Positions 1-10,002 of a DNA stretch of 64,000 nt are shown piece after piece. Position numbers and translations under genes: made by a program. Below the pieces are notes generated by a model. That model worked only from the letters and a program-made list of their open reading frames with translations. It made no database searches and had not been told where the DNA came from. How positions within the stretch are numbered: position 1 is the first letter of the stretch; each line of letters starts with the position of its first letter. The stretch is from Dryococelus australis (lineage: Eukaryota; Arthropoda; Insecta; Phasmatodea; Phasmatidae), in NCBI GenBank assembly GCA_029891345.1, contig CM057003.1:13432709-13496708 (forward strand). The letters run 5' to 3'.

Positions 1-18
1 AACAGCGCAATAACGTTC

Positions 19-1140
19 GTGCCGAAGAAAGACGACATTCGGCGCTTTTGTGTTCACTTCAAACTACTGAACCAGATCACGCAGAGCACATCCTCCCCCC
101 TTTACACCAGGCTGAAAGCTGCACTACACACATTGGGGAAAGCGAAGGTCATGACGACCCTTGACCTATGTAGTGGGTATTGGCAAGTGCCCATCAGACC
201 GGAAGATTGTTACAAGATACCATTCACCACCCCTGACGATGGCATTTCCAGTTCTGTGCCATGCCATTCGGGCTGAAATGTGCACCAGCCACCTTCCAAC
301 AGATAATGGTCCAGGGTATGTGGGTAACTTCACACTCGCATAAGTGGACAATGTGATCATCTGGTTGGAGAACTGGGAATAGCACGTGAAACATCTTTCG
401 CTAGTCTTGGGGCACCTTGCCATATATAAGCTTACATGTGCGAACAGGAAGTGCCACATGCGTAAGCAATGCATACAATTTCTCTGGCATTTGGGGGAGG
501 GGGCAGCAGGAGACATATGCCGGAGCAACTCGTACTTATCGAGGAGTACGAACCGCCATGCACCTGCAAGCAACTATGCAAATTCTTAGGGGTTGTGAAC
601 TGGCTCAGGGAGTACATACGTGACTTTGCCACAATCACCGCACCACTGACAGACATGCTGTCGATGAACCGCAAATTTGTATGGACAGCACTGCATGAGC
701 AGAATTTTGAAGAACTGAAGTACAGTATCCGACAATGCACCAACTTGGCCCAGCATGATTTGACGGGACATCTCTATCTGCATACAGATGCGAGCGAAAA
801 AGGGTTGGAGTCGTGTTGTTCCGGCTATGCAATGAACAAGAGAAATGGATAATCGAGTGTGCAAGTGCAAAATTCGGTCCTACCAAATCACGCTACGATG
901 TCAATGAAAGGGAGTGTATGGCAGTGTTGTGGGCAGTGAAATGATACCGAGCCTAATTGGAGTATCAATGTTTTATGCTAAGAACAGACAATCGGTGCTT
1001 GCTTTGGCTCCTCACGACGTGTGAAGCCAGAAGCAAACTCGCATGATGGACCATGTTGCTCCAGGCATTCGATTTCGAGGTGCAACATGTCCTGAGAGTC
1101 TAAATCCAACTGGCAGACCACCTGTCCAGAGCACCAGGCA
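19..1140 (+). pseudogene. Ty3/gypsy-type reverse transcriptase and RNase H relic
   Basis: This is the decayed pol core of an LTR retrotransposon. The first piece (19-276) carries the fingers/palm block with TLDLCSGYWQVPI, close to the usual S-x-LDL-x-SGYWQ motif. The following MPFGLKCAPATFQ block (from 261) lies in another frame, so there is a frameshift near 235-260. The catalytic Y-x-D-D box is damaged and reads V-D-N near 344-352. A third piece (469-852) matches the RT/RNase H connection, with FLGVVNWLREYI, APLTDML and LHTDASEKGLES. Around 885-1015 lies a broken RNase H tail with a VNERECMAVLWAV-like stretch, interrupted by stops. No gag or protease is seen, because the window starts inside pol. 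It cannot encode an active enzyme. The assignment to Ty3/gypsy is secure in outline; the clade is unknown. Confidence 0.85.
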
Positions 1141-1297
1141 CGGAAATAGATATTAACGATGCAGAGTAGGGAGATCTACTACCACCCACAAACGGACCAG
1201 CATTTTCCAATGAAACTACAACAGCAGAATGCATCCTCGTGGAGGTAGAACCATGCATTGATGAAGTAAAGGAGATTGTGAGCGATAGTCAGCAAAG

Positions 1298-2299
1298 ATG
1301 CGAATTTTCGCAGGCAAAGAGGGAAGCGTGAGTAAGAAGGAAAATGAATGGTGGTGCATACAGGAGGCCAGCAACGAGACGAGGCTGAAGCAACCGGAGC
1401 CACCATGGTGCCTGTATGTCCCAAAGGAGGTGCGCAATCAAGTATTGCAACAAGCACCTAACAGTGAAATAGCAGGACACCCAGGAGCAGCACAGACCAC
1501 CAGAAATCTAATGCAACATTTCTTCTGGCCTGGTGAAATGGGAGATGTGAGGAGGCATGTAAAGAAGTGTGTGAAGTGCAACAGATTCAAGAACAGAAGG
1601 GCGGATGGGGTAACCCAACAGCAACCCAGGGTGCCCAGGGAACCATTCGAGACGGTCTCCCTAGAACTGATGGGACCGTACCCTCGCACGCCTACAGGAA
1701 AGCAATTTATCCTTGTAGTGAGTAACTCTTCCTCACGCTGGATAGAGGCCTGTCCAATCTCGAGTGTGCCAGCCCACACAATAGCATGGACACTGGAGAC
1801 AGAATTTTACCCTCACTGAGGCTACCCAAAGCACTTGCTGACTGATAATGGAAGCCAGTTTACAGGTCGTCTTTTGCGGGACCTATGCACCAGATGGGGA
1901 GTAGCGCCACAAGCAACTGCCATATACCAGCAGAAGGCGAACCCCACAGGGAGGTGTAACCAGGACCTGAACACCCAATTGAGTCTCCATGTGGGGAAAG
2001 ATCACACTTTGTGGACAGTATATTTGCCGGCTGCACTTTTCACAATCAGGCGACGTGTGAATGAACCCACAGGCTGGACACCAGCAGAAATTCTGCAAGG
2101 ACGAGAGTTGCCAGCAGCTGGAGAGTTTCGGAGCAGGCAAACAGAAGGGGCAGGAGATCCTGAAAACACAGAGGCAAGACGAGCATTCAGAGAGGCTACG
2201 TTAGATGCCACACACAATACTCAGGAGAGGTACATCAGCACATTGATACCACCAACAACTCGCGCACCCCGCGTTATGATGGCGGGTCAGCAAGTGTAA
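1298..2299 (+). pseudogene. Ty3/gypsy integrase relic
   Basis: This is the integrase of the same element, in one frame but interrupted by a TGA at 1817-1819. An HHCC zinc-binding region is visible (GHPGAAQTTRNLMQHFFWP followed by CVKCNRFK). The catalytic core follows. The first Asp position reads VSLELMGPYPRT, with Glu where the family has Asp. The second Asp is kept in LLTDNGSQFTG (1835 onward). The usual N-G-x-x-E-R stretch with the third acidic residue reads NPTGRCNQDLN, so the catalytic Glu is lost. With two of three catalytic residues altered and an internal stop, the enzyme must be dead. Its position after the RT/RNase H block is the Ty3/gypsy gene order. Confidence 0.88.
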
Positions 2300-2569
2300 G
2301 ACAGAGAACAACACAGACTGTCGAGCAGCGTGAAAAAGTATAGCATGGGATTCTCACCAAAATGGAGAGGTCCACACGAGCTGTTGAAACCATTGTGTTA
2401 TACGACATACCTGGTGAAACTGAGCAGCTGGAGGACGGTTGCAGCTCACAGGGATGACCTCTGCCTCGAGCTAGAAACTGAAGAAGTAATAGTGCCTGAA
2501 GTAGAACAACCAGTACCTGAGGGACAGCAACAGCAAGTGCCAGAAGCGAGAACGACAGTGGAAAGCTGA
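2300..2569 (+). pseudogene. Integrase C-terminal segment of the gypsy relic
   Basis: After a TAA at 2297-2299 the same frame resumes. It has GFSPKWRGPHELLKPL, then TYLVKL and VAAHRDDL. This is the P-K-W-x-G-P ... V-H-x-D-L pattern of the integrase C-terminal (GPY/F) module that binds target DNA in gypsy elements. It ends at 2569 in a short acidic, Gln-rich tail. The piece is separated from the core by the stop and so is part of the same broken pol. Confidence 0.75.
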
Positions 2570-3430
2570 AATGCAGAGCAAAGCACAGATCGCGGTGGGA
2601 GGGCACTTACACACCTGTTTCCGACCATGACGTCCAGAGTATATACACCCAAGAGGGCCATGGAGGAACAAGTGCCGTCAGAAATGGAGTGCGACCCGCC
2701 AGAGCAAGCAACAATGAGCAGGGCAGAAGAGCAGAGAAAATGACTACAGAATTATGGAAGGAGTGACCAAAATGCCAGGGCTGGATTTTCCGCCGAATTC
2801 CAGTCTTTGGAGTCACCGATGGGGTTAATTCCCCCACCAATGGAGTTCCGGACCGATGGGGTCGAGACAACATCACAGCCACAGGAAGAAGCAGAAGATG
2901 CAACGAGGGATGACGGCACACGCGACGGGGGGAGTGGAACCGGACTGAACGAGGAATCGTCTGGCCCACCACCTCCTCCCCTCTCACACGCAGTCGAAGT
3001 TCACCGGCCGAAGAGCAGCAACAACAAAGGCAACAAGAGAGGCAGCAGGATGGGCCTTGGAAACAGCAGCAAGGGCTGCAGCAACCGCAGGAGGAGAGGC
3101 AGCAGTATGGGCCTTGGCAACAGCAGCTGCAGCAGCGACAGCAGAAGCAGTGGAGGTGACCAGTCATCGGCAGAGAGGGAGTCGACCCCGCCTCGCCATT
3201 CTGCGCAGTTACGCCACAAGGTCATCACAGCATGTGTGGGATCTAGTGGGTGCCGACCACGGACAATCACACAGGCTGATACTTTACACCGGCAACAGAA
3301 AAAGCAACAGGACCAGCAGGAGGATTCAGTACCAGCACGAAAGCGGCAAGACGACAAGCAACAGCACGAGCCATACCAAATATGGCCCCGACCACTGTGC
3401 AAAGTGTTAACAACCTGCTGCGCCTAACAG
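2570..3430 (+). other. Low-complexity Gln/Ser/Arg-rich 3' part of the gypsy relic
   Basis: An open frame (2807-3427) is dominated by CAG/AGC-type triplets and imperfect repeats of RRGSSMGLGNSS-like residues (3040-3130). Several overlapping frames are open, as expected for repetitive GC-rich DNA. It could be the 3' end of the pol polyprotein, an env-position remnant, or simply repeat expansion. No transmembrane segment or known domain was recognised, so no function is given. Confidence 0.4.
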
Positions 3431-3484
3431 CATGATGGAGTACGTGGGAGGCTGCATGGTCAAACGACCACAGGAGAGGGGGCG

Positions 3485-4118
3485 TTTGACGTGAATGCCC
3501 AGTTCACATGAGCTTAACTGGCTGTTTAAGCAGCGCAGCCAATCTGCCGCATAGTGCACCATAGAGGGCAAGTCCAGGAAGCCCCAGAGTGCGATGGTAT
3601 GGGCTGCCGAGGATAGCATCTTTGCTTTTCTTTGGTGACCCAAATCGCATATATCACAATGGCTGTTTTGGTGTTATACAGCAAGAGGAAACTCTTGCTG
3701 TAAATGAACAAATGGATAGTCAGTGTGTCCCAAATGAAGCCAGGGCTGTTGGGCGCAACAGCAATTGGAGGTAGGGAGTGAACTGCCCAAGCAGCAGTGA
3801 ATTTGATACGTCAAGTGTGCTTCGCTTCAACAAGCCCCATGGCTGATACATTGAGTGTGTGCAGTGTGTGTCAAGTTAATTAGGTTAGATATTAGCATAC
3901 CCTATTTAGGTATTAGTTTCCGTCCGCTCGGAAGTGAGGTCAGTAGTGTCCTCTTTGCAGTCGTACGAATTGAAGTTGTACATAGCACCTTTTAGCACTC
4001 AGTGCATCTCATACTTTGCTTAAGTTGCAGTTTTGGTTACTGATGGACCTGAGCGTCAGATCCGTTTCATCTTAGGAAAATGTGCAAAGTATGTTTTTGT
4101 ACATGAAAGGCAATAATA

Positions 4119-4121
<3 letters not shown>
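3485..4121 (+). mobile_element. Possible 3' LTR of the gypsy relic
   Basis: A polypurine stretch (AGGAGAGGGGG, 3472-3482) is followed by non-coding sequence that ends with an AATAAA-like signal just before the AT microsatellite (4113-4119). This is the order expected for polypurine tract and LTR. The second LTR is outside the window, so the limits cannot be tested here. Confidence 0.3.

Positions 4122-4189
<68 letters not shown>
4122..4189. repeat. (AT)n microsatellite
   Basis: About 34 uninterrupted AT dinucleotides, starting directly after the A-rich end of the retrotransposon relic. Confidence 0.97.
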
Positions 4190-4192
<3 letters not shown>

Positions 4193-5426
4193 TTTATGAA
4201 ACCTGCACCCTCTTGCAGAGTAGTTTCAGTGTTCTATGAGTAAAGTGTTGCAATTACGGGACCGGCACCCATAAATGCCAAGTAAGATCTATGTTTTATT
4301 AATAAGTGCGTGCCAGGGGCCGACATCTGGCAACTTTCAATGTTAACACATGATACCATTCTTGAATGATGAGAGGTCATGAATTCGAAACTCACCTGGG
4401 GTACGCAACTGTCGCCTTTATTTACAAGCGTCAATTATCTTTGTATATTGTTAGATCTACTTTCTAAGAGCGTTAAAGGGCATTAATTAAAGACTTTGTA
4501 GTAGGTAAGCAATAACGGTTAACTGGATATATGTCTGCAATGGTTTCATGGTTTCTTTATACTTTTTGAATTAAACCCATGAAAAATCACACATTGTATG
4601 ACGCAGTTGGTTGTATTCTAAAATGTGCCATGTATCACAAGCGTTTTATATTTATGTTAACATAAAATTACCATACTTTTTTTTAAATTGAACTCCTGCT
4701 TATATTTTATCTATAAATTGTAATATTTCATTCATAATTAATGCGAATAAAAAAGGAAGAAAATAGGAGAGTTTTTGGGTCACATTGATATATTTGTGCA
4801 GAAAAATTTCTTCAAGTTTTTTCAAGTAAATTTGGAAGGCTGTAATGTCATCGTTATGTCATAAACGCTACCACTTCTGTCTGAAATAATTGGATTGCCC
4901 CAGTTATTATCTAATTATATATTATATGATATATAATATCGGCCTGTTCTCAACTAGCTTGCATATCAACTAAAAATCGTGCTAATAAAAAAAGTTAATT
5001 TCGATGTCTGTAAACTTCAAAATGATCAAGATAGCTAGAAAATAAACATGGTTATGGTGATAACTAATTAATAAGTTATTTATATTAATAATTTCATATA
5101 ATATATTGTAATATAAAATATCTACAAGGACATGAATGCTGTTAAATGTGCGCTTTGAACAAAATTAGTACAAATTAAATTAAGTAATTTTTTCGCGCAG
5201 AAAATGTGCGTGATAAATAAACATAAAATATAGTTTAGAAGTGAAAATAAATCTCAAAGTTCCTAACATTTATATTTCCGTAATGGATCGTGTGTGATAA
5301 CACGAGCTTAATTATCCCGCTTTAAAATTGTTTAAATAAGGCAATTCAAATAGAAAAATTTTACAGTGTGACATATCTTCAAAAACTCTCATTAGTACTT
5401 GGCCGTGTAACATCTTCAACTTTATA
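4190..5426. other. AT-rich intergenic DNA
   Basis: No gene was recognised. The stretch is AT-rich with many stops in all frames. It contains one dispersed repeat (4535-4755), annotated separately. Confidence 0.6.
4535..4755 (+). repeat. Dispersed repeat, copy 1 (second copy near 57.0 kb)
   Basis: This segment can be aligned by eye, in the same orientation, with 57010-57225. Shared landmarks in order are ATGGTTTCTT, TGTATGACG, CCATGTATCA, AAGCGTTTTATA and a closing TATTTTAT/ATTTCATT block. No ORF, tRNA-like head or inverted end was seen. It is probably an old, unclassified transposon remnant. Confidence 0.65.
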
Positions 5427-5817
5427 GGATGTTGACGGTAAAAGGAGCACTTTTGAACGTCCTACTTAGGATCTACTTGTATCCACGTAGTGTATTCTTC
5501 CGCCTTATGTAAGATTAACACTGGCCAGGGCCTCATCACTTTATCCATGCGTCGGTTCAGTGAAACTCTGAAATTACACTTTTTACACTTCGATGCATTA
5601 AAAATACAGAAAGCGAGAAATAATGACTATAAAGTCTTCAAATATGGTCACCTAACACTTCTTATTTGGTGTTAAGATATTGAACTACTTTCCATCCATC
5701 ATTACCAACTTTACTGTGCGCATGTCACTCAGTGCGCCCATTAAAATATATGCAGGTAGCAACACTGACTTTTTTCTAAAGTTGATTTCAAAAGTGCTCA
5801 CGTTATTGTGAACAGCC
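5427..5817 (+). mobile_element. Family A short inverted-repeat transposon (MITE-like), copy 1
   Basis: This is an element of about 390 bp with imperfect terminal inverted repeats of about 30 bp. The right end reads AAAGTGCTCACGTTATTGTG then AACAGCC. The left end is a worn version (GATGTTGACGGTAAAAGGAG). Internal landmarks shared with other copies are GTGTATTCTTCCGCC, the ATGCGTCGG block and ATTAAAATATATGCA near the right end. There is no transposase. The superfamily is not assigned because no clear target-site duplication was found. Confidence 0.75.
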
Positions 5818-5921
5818 TTTAGTTGTCAATTCTGCTTGAAGGGGAATATTTGTGAGTGTGCTATGGAGGGCGAAGGGTGATTCGTGTATTTCTCCGCGCT
5901 CAGATCTCGAGGCAGGCTCGC

Positions 5922-6197
5922 ATGTCGAACTACCACTGGCTCCTCTACCAACCTGCAGCCCGCCGTCCTGACGTCTTCAGGGGCGTCGAAATACCGTTCG
6001 ATTGCGAGTTCGTGGTCGCCAGCCGACGGCGACGTAGTCCTCGCGGAGGTCTACCGACTGGCGCCGAACCTCTCGCTTCGCTGGGATCTCTTCGGCACCT
6101 GGAGTCCCGGCAAGGGCCTCCGTGGTCCGGTGTCGACCGCGTATACTCCAGGAGGACAAACATCCATGGCATCACCTTCACGGCTGTCACCATCGAC
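5922..6197 (+). pseudogene. Ionotropic receptor (IR)-like exon fragment, frameshifted
   Basis: This GC-rich island resembles the region before and into the ligand-binding S1 lobe of divergent insect IRs, which are glutamate-receptor-like chemosensory channels. One frame gives HWLLYQPAARRPDVF and IPFDCEFVVAS. The next frame gives SPADGDVVLAEVYRLAPNLS and WDLFGTWSPGKGL. The first frame then returns with DRVYSRRTNIHGITFTAVTI. Two compensating shifts (about 6010-6020 and 6105-6135) break it. A consensus donor (GTAAGT, 6198-6203) follows directly, so it looks like a real former exon. It lies between two inverted family A copies. The assignment rests on motif style, not a search; assembly indels could also cause the shifts. 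Confidence 0.5.
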
Positions 6198-6205
6198 GTA
6201 AGTGC

Positions 6206-6583
6206 ATGCTGTTCACAGTAATCTGAGCACTTTTGCAACCAACCTTTGAACAATGTCACTTCTCCTACCAGCATACATTTTAACGGGCACAATAAATGGC
6301 ATGCGGACAGTTAAATTGGTAAGGAGAGAAAGAGAGTAGTTCAGAGTCCTAACGTTGAATGTGTTAGGTAAATATTTATGGGTACTGAAATGATTTACTT
6401 TTCTTTCATTTTTTAAATATTTATTTTTTCCTCTTAATTTCGCAGTTTCACTCGGCCAACGCATAAACAAAGTGATAATTCCCATGTAAGTTGTAATTTT
6501 ACATATGGTGGAAGAATACGCAATGTGCATACAAGTAGATCTTTAGTAGGGCTTTCAGAAGTGCTCACTTTATCGTGAACAGC
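6206..6583 (-). mobile_element. Family A MITE-like element, copy 2 (inverted)
   Basis: The left end reads CTGTTCACAGTAATCTGAGC and the right end AGTGCTCACTTTATCGTGAA then CAGCC, so the ends are inverted copies of each other. The internal order is the reverse of copy 1. It starts three bases after the donor hexamer of the IR-like exon. Confidence 0.82.
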
Positions 6584-6629
6584 CTGTACTCATTATACCG
6601 AACAACCAAGGCCGACCGAGCGAGCTAGC

Positions 6630-6720
6630 CGACCTCTATGGCGTAGTTGGTCGCGTGACGGCTTCCAGTGCGGGGATTCCAGATTCAAGTCCCGGGTAGC
6701 GCAAGGGTGTATACTTGTGT
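6630..6720 (+). mobile_element. tRNA-derived SINE head (second type)
   Basis: Matches to RNA polymerase III box A (TGGCGTAGTTGG) and box B (GATTCAAGTCC) are spaced as in a tRNA. The folding arms are not well paired, so it is read as a SINE head and not as a tRNA gene. Confidence 0.5.
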
Positions 6721-6814
6721 ACGTTCGTATGAGTCACCCTTCCTGGTAATAAGTCAACCAACATTTTGACATGTTAAATGTATCGGTCAGAAAAAGTGAT
6801 TAAAAAAACAGTTT

Positions 6815-6955
6815 GACGCCCGTTTGAGAGGACCCGGGCTCGATTCCCAGTCCAACTATCATTTTGTTTTACCTGGGTTTTCCGAGATCACTCCAAGTCA
6901 GTGCAGCGAAGTTTCTTTAATAAAGACCCCGGCCCATTTCTGCCCAAGTCCTAAA
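6815..6955 (+). mobile_element. SINE fragment with tRNA-like box B and body
   Basis: A box B-like GGGCTCGATTCC is followed by a body with ACCTGGGTTTTCCGAGATCA and a tail with AATAAAGACCCCGGCCCA. The layout is that of a tRNA-derived SINE whose box A end is lost. It differs in sequence from the main SINE family of the window. Confidence 0.45.
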
Positions 6956-8840
6956 TAAATAGTATTCACTTACTAAAGCCTGCTTGCTCCATTCAGACAC
7001 ACTAAAAAAAAAAAAAAAAGCCCCGTAACGTTTGCGTGACATATTAATTTTATGATAATACAGTTTAGCCGAAATTGGATACCGCGCCAGTAATGCTGAA
7101 TTGTTCTTTCTGTAGTGGCGATATCTCTGTTGTTTTATTGGCGAACGTGCGAACGTAATAATTGATATGTCCAAAAACTCCCTAAATGATCACATATTCT
7201 AAAAGAATTTTTATTAAATAAGGGAAAAGTTCAAAGATTTCAGATTGCAATTAAAATATTTAATTAGTTGTATGTACTGTTGTTCTTCACTGTTAAGCGA
7301 TCGTAATGAAATTAGTGTATCTTAACGTAATCTCAGAGGTTTTTTTGTTTGTGTTGTATGTTTTGTGTTGTAAGTTTGCAGGGTCATGTATTTATGCACT
7401 ATATTTGACTTTTATCCGAGTATTTATTTGGTAGAAAATTCACTAAGGTTAAAATATCGGTACTATTTATCTAGAATTAAAATTGAGTAACCAATACTAA
7501 CACAAATTTAGAATTATATTGATGTGTAATGCAGCGGTTCTTGGTAACTAAACAGTCATTCTGCAGAATATTAAAAATACTCTTAAACACAATATTATTT
7601 TACGTTTTCAGATAAAATGCAGTCTAATTGAGTTAAAATGAAAATTAACCTGCAAAAAAAACTACTTATAATTTTCAAACATTTCTTGAGGAACTGAGTA
7701 TTAGTAGTACACTAATTAAAATTATTTGGTTTTATCTCGTAATACCGCAATTCTCATGGAATGCGTTCAATACACTTCAATTAACACCTGCATTTTACGG
7801 GTTTTGCGTTATGTCGAAAATTTGAGATAATTTTATGTATTTGTATAAAGTTTTTCTGAAAACAATTTTTGTGTCATCTCACATAAAACAGCAGCAGTTG
7901 CTTCATAAATTTTTCATGTAAATTTGACAAATATATTATACAATTTAACCAAATTCAGCCAAAATTTATATTTACACAGTATACATTTACACAATATATA
8001 CACTATCTAATGACAATGTAATAAAGATGTACTCTTCTGCTGCTGCCTAGTGGGAAATTCTAGCAAGATGAGGATTATGGCACACATGAAAACTTTTGTC
8101 ATATTGAATTAAGACCTATAAAAATAAATAATACCAAAATATATATTTTTAGGGTGTAAATGTAAATAAAATCGTGATTTTTCATTCCGTATAAAACGTT
8201 TACATAAATACTAATAACCCATTTGAGCCACAAGAGAGACTGGAAACGTGGCCACCACCATATCGGCATTTCACTTAGCTATAAATAATATATATTATTT
8301 TTAGAATTATTTTGTACAAATGAAGGTGGTTCCAGGCACAAGCCCTTCTGTTACCACTTCAATTCACAGCATAAATGTTCAGTTCTTTTTTGGAGGGTCT
8401 CAGAAGGGTTCGAACAGAGAGTAACGGTGTCAAAAAAAAAGTACACATACACAAATGCATTTGTTGATATGTTTATATTTTTAGTGTAAAGTATTTTTAT
8501 TTTATATATACATAATAGGCCTATGTTGAAATGTTTATAAAGGTGCATATAAAACTATCCTTAAAAAGTACGTATACATGCACATATTTTATATATTTTA
8601 CTTTTTTGTATATTACATATTTTATATACTGCCACGTTAGCGCCATCACATTAAGTTTAGTAGCACCATCTACTTCTGTGCAGTGGTGTACTCATTGCTC
8701 GACTCAGATCCCCGCGTCTTTCCTCACTGTTCTGCCTCTCTTTTTCTTCCTTTTTCCTCCGTGTGTCGTTATATTTTGATTTGTCGTTGATTATTATTAA
8801 AGGCCTTGCACTGTCTCGCTCTGTCTACTTTATTTCTCAT
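6956..8840. other. AT-rich intergenic DNA
   Basis: No gene was recognised. It holds an A-tract at about 7003-7019, scattered T/A runs, and a pyrimidine-rich stretch at about 8700-8765. The short ORFs look random. Confidence 0.6.
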
Positions 8841-9384
8841 TATTTTTATTTGGTTATCTGAAAGAGATTTCGAAAAGTTCCCCCTACATGCAGTCATAGC
8901 GTTATAGTTTTCACAATATTACACTCAAATTATGACACAAGAATGCTATAGGCAGGTTCAAAGTGTTGAATTAGAGTCTAAGCACGGCATACTGCATTTG
9001 TGTTACAAGCAACGAAAGGAACAAAAATAACCTTTTCTCTGCAGTTTATGGTTTAAACTATTCATTAAATGAATAATAACAGTTTCGCTTGAATGAACGA
9101 AAATATATTTACGACAAGTCCGACCACTATTTTCAACAAAATTCAGAGTGCCAATAGTCTCTCACCTGTTTCTAAATCTCACTCATACTTAATCAGTATG
9201 TTCTGTATATCATACAGATTGCATTAAATGCAATTTGACTGGGAAAAAATATCTTGGCGCAAAGCCTAGTATGCTGCAGAACTCGGGTGTTATATTTTTG
9301 AGTGTTATATTTTGGAAACTATAACGATATGACTGAATTTAGGGGACACTTTTCGAAAGCTCCTTCAGATAACCAAATAAAAAT
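8841..9384. mobile_element. Family B element with inverted repeats of about 85-100 bp
   Basis: The left arm (8841-8924, weaker to about 8945) and the right arm (9302-9384, weaker from about 9288) are reverse complements over nearly their whole length. The shared order is TTTTTATTTGGTTATCTGAA, TTTCGAAAAGT, CAGTCATA and CGTTATAGTTT. The whole unit is about 544 bp and has no transposase, as in a non-autonomous DNA transposon. No second copy was found in the window. A family SINE begins about 40 bp beyond its right end. Confidence 0.8.
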
Positions 9385-9425
9385 CATGTGAAATATCACC
9401 TTAATCGAGCATCGGCGATGGTGAA

Positions 9426-9664
9426 ACGAGTGAGTGAATAGTGGAGAGATTTGGACGACTCTTAAAAGCGGGGTCTTGAGAGACGATGAGGGTGTAGCGA
9501 GGTGAGAATGGAGCAGCGCCGGAGTGTAAGGGGCGTGGGAAACGGGAGATCCTCGAGCGGCATTGTCCGGCACGATTCCCGCTTGCGAAAATCCGGTAGT
9601 GACCCGGCCCAAGTTCGCCTTGGAGGGAGTCGACCGCTCTAGCTACTATGCCATCCACGGCCCC
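9426..9664 (-). mobile_element. tRNA-derived SINE, main family, inverted
   Basis: Reverse-strand copy of the main SINE family. It has a tRNA-like head with box A and B remnants, a body with GCCGGACAATGCCGCTCGAG-type sequence, and a tail with CTCAAGACCCCGCTTTTAAG. It aligns with copies at 17.5, 18.2, 40.6, 51.6, 62.7 and 63.9 kb. Confidence 0.8.
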
Positions 9665-10002
9665 TGCCTTGTTATATTAGCACTTTGTAAAGCTCTGTTC
9701 AGTTTGGTCTTCCTGCTTAACATTTATGTGTGTGGATATGGGAGTGTTAACGTTACCAGGAGCCTTGTGCGTACAATCAATGCTTCGATCAAGGGAGACT
9801 GTAAAACTGTTAGCTACGTAATTATGCTACAATTATAATTCTTACTCAAATATACGTAAAACAATATAGTGTAAAAGTTTTCTTTAATAAATATTTTATT
9901 AAAATGTATCTACTAAAAATATAAAAATAATGCTGCCCTGCTATTAAAAATAAAAGCAAAGGGCGTTGAAATAGATTTTTAATAAGTACTTGAATTCTCT
10001 TA
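9665..10002. other. Intergenic DNA
   Basis: No gene or repeat was recognised. The sequence becomes strongly AT-rich after 9830. Confidence 0.5.

Noticed and set aside
6630..6720. Functional tRNA gene
   Set aside because: Boxes A and B are present, but acceptor and anticodon stems do not pair properly; SINE-like tails occur nearby.
9319..9658. Overlapping minus-strand ORFs
   Set aside because: They span the family B arm and a SINE and are not coding.
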